DNA from: Aquincolibacterium sp041674705 | GTDB taxonomy: Bacteria > Omnitrophota > Omnitrophia > Omnitrophales > Aquincolibacteriaceae | Assembly: GCA_041674705.1 (NCBI GenBank) | Contig: JBAYVF010000037.1 | Coordinates: 1-5,144, forward strand | Direction: 5' to 3' | DNA length: 5,144 nucleotides | In this document: positions 4,971 through 5,144 of the stretch, one piece after another | Numbering within the stretch: position 1 is the stretch's first letter | How the letters are laid out: the number at the start of each line of letters is the position of its first letter | Position numbers and translations under genes: made by a program | Notes under the pieces: model-generated | The model's database searches: none | Seen by the model: the letters and a program-made list of their open reading frames with translations, nothing else | Told to the model about the DNA's origin: nothing

Positions 4971-5075
4971 TAGGCTGAAAAGGCTAAAGAAGCTTAATAG
5001 GATTAAGAGGCTCAATAGGCTTGTTATGCGTTTTCAGCCTCTTCAGCTTTTTTAGCCTCTGAAGCATCTTGAGCC
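4963..5075 (+). repeat. array of 9-base units followed by its degenerate reverse complement
   Basis: From 4963 seven successive 9-base units follow the consensus AGGCTNAAN: AGGCTTAAT, AGGCTGAAA, AGGCTAAAG, AAGCTTAAT, AGGATTAAG, AGGCTCAAT, AGGCTTGTT (ending 5025). The first unit covers the last codons and stop of the inhibitor gene. From about 5032 the same unit appears in reverse complement (TTTCAGCCT, CTTCAGCTT, TTTTAGCCT, CTGAAGCAT, CTTGAGCCC). Aligned as arms, 4964-5007 and 5032-5075 give 32 of 44 Watson-Crick pairs plus 3 G-T. Because of the period, several pairing registers are possible. Read in frame after the stop, codons are Ala/Lys/Glu with many stops, so it is not coding as it stands. 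Confidence 0.7.
5005..5053 (+). terminator. probable intrinsic terminator after the chagasin-domain gene
   Basis: AAGAGGCT (5005-5012) pairs perfectly with AGCCTCTT (5036-5043). Four bases later comes a run of six T (5048-5053). The loop is long (23 bases). The stem is built from units of the repeat array. It would end the KTSC-inhibitor transcript before the next gene at 5089. Confidence 0.4.
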
Positions 5076-5088
5076 CGTCCCATTTCTT

Positions 5089-5144
5089 ATGAATAAAAAC
5101 CACGTGGTAATCGTCGGGGGCGGCCTCTCGGGTCTGAGCGCAGC
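5089..5144 (+). CDS. FAD/NAD(P)-binding protein, N-terminus only (runs off the window)
   Basis: Eighteen complete codons are visible, reading MNKNHVVIVGGGLSGLSA. The strand VVIV followed by GGGLSG is the dinucleotide-binding GxGxxG motif of a Rossmann fold starting at the extreme N-terminus. This is typical of flavin amine oxidase-like enzymes, protoporphyrinogen oxidase, phytoene desaturase-type proteins and related FAD oxidoreductases. The fragment is too short to choose among them. No good ribosome-binding site precedes ATG 5089, so the start is likely but not certain. Confidence 0.75.
   Translation, partial: MNKNHVVIVGGGLSGLSA

Noticed and set aside
4999..5075. CRISPR array or small minus-strand Leu/Lys-rich ORF in the 9-base repeats
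   Set aside because: Units are 9 bases with no spacers, so not CRISPR; the 27-codon minus frame is a by-product of the repeat and has no ribosome-binding support.

Overview
This is a bacterial chromosomal window of moderately high GC. All recognisable genes lie on the + strand. It holds the 3' part of panB, a candidate structured RNA, a multidomain c-di-GMP-type signalling protein, a run of small or poorly known genes (several of them exported), a repeat-rich intergenic stretch, and the first codons of a flavin-binding protein. The organism cannot be named from the sequence. The mix (GGDEF plus MshEN signalling, short exported proteins of unknown function, a KTSC protein, a chagasin-type inhibitor) would suit an uncultivated Gram-negative-like lineage such as Omnitrophota or a deltaproteobacterial relative. 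That is a guess, not a finding.

Region by region. 1-759 is panB (pantothenate/CoA synthesis), lacking only its extreme N-terminus; panC does not follow. 760-1093 has no credible protein gene. Most of it (788-1001) can fold into one long, bulged rod with a side hairpin and an apical arm. A promoter-like pair lies just upstream and a U-run sits at the 3' edge. The overall shape resembles 6S RNA, but I cannot prove family or strand. 1094-2566 encodes a three-part protein: a receiver domain lacking its phospho-acceptor Asp, a GGDEF domain with a GGDDF signature, and a C-terminal MshEN domain, a type known to bind c-di-GMP. 2607-2960 encodes a small FxLYD-like beta-sandwich protein that may be co-transcribed with it.

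3097-3297 encodes a 66-residue four-Cys zinc-ribbon-like protein, and 3335-3784 an exported protein of unknown function. 3880-4104 (KTSC domain) and 4113-4970 (signal peptide, Ig-like region, chagasin/I42 inhibitor domain) are only 8 bases apart and probably co-transcribed. 4963-5075 is an array of 9-base units followed by its own degenerate reverse complement; it probably also supplies the terminator for the inhibitor gene. 5089 to the end starts a Rossmann-type FAD/NAD-binding protein.

The observations most worth follow-up are the candidate RNA at 788-1001, the fusion of a possible c-di-GMP synthase with a c-di-GMP-binding-type domain behind a receiver that cannot be phosphorylated in the usual way, and the mirrored 9-base repeat array.
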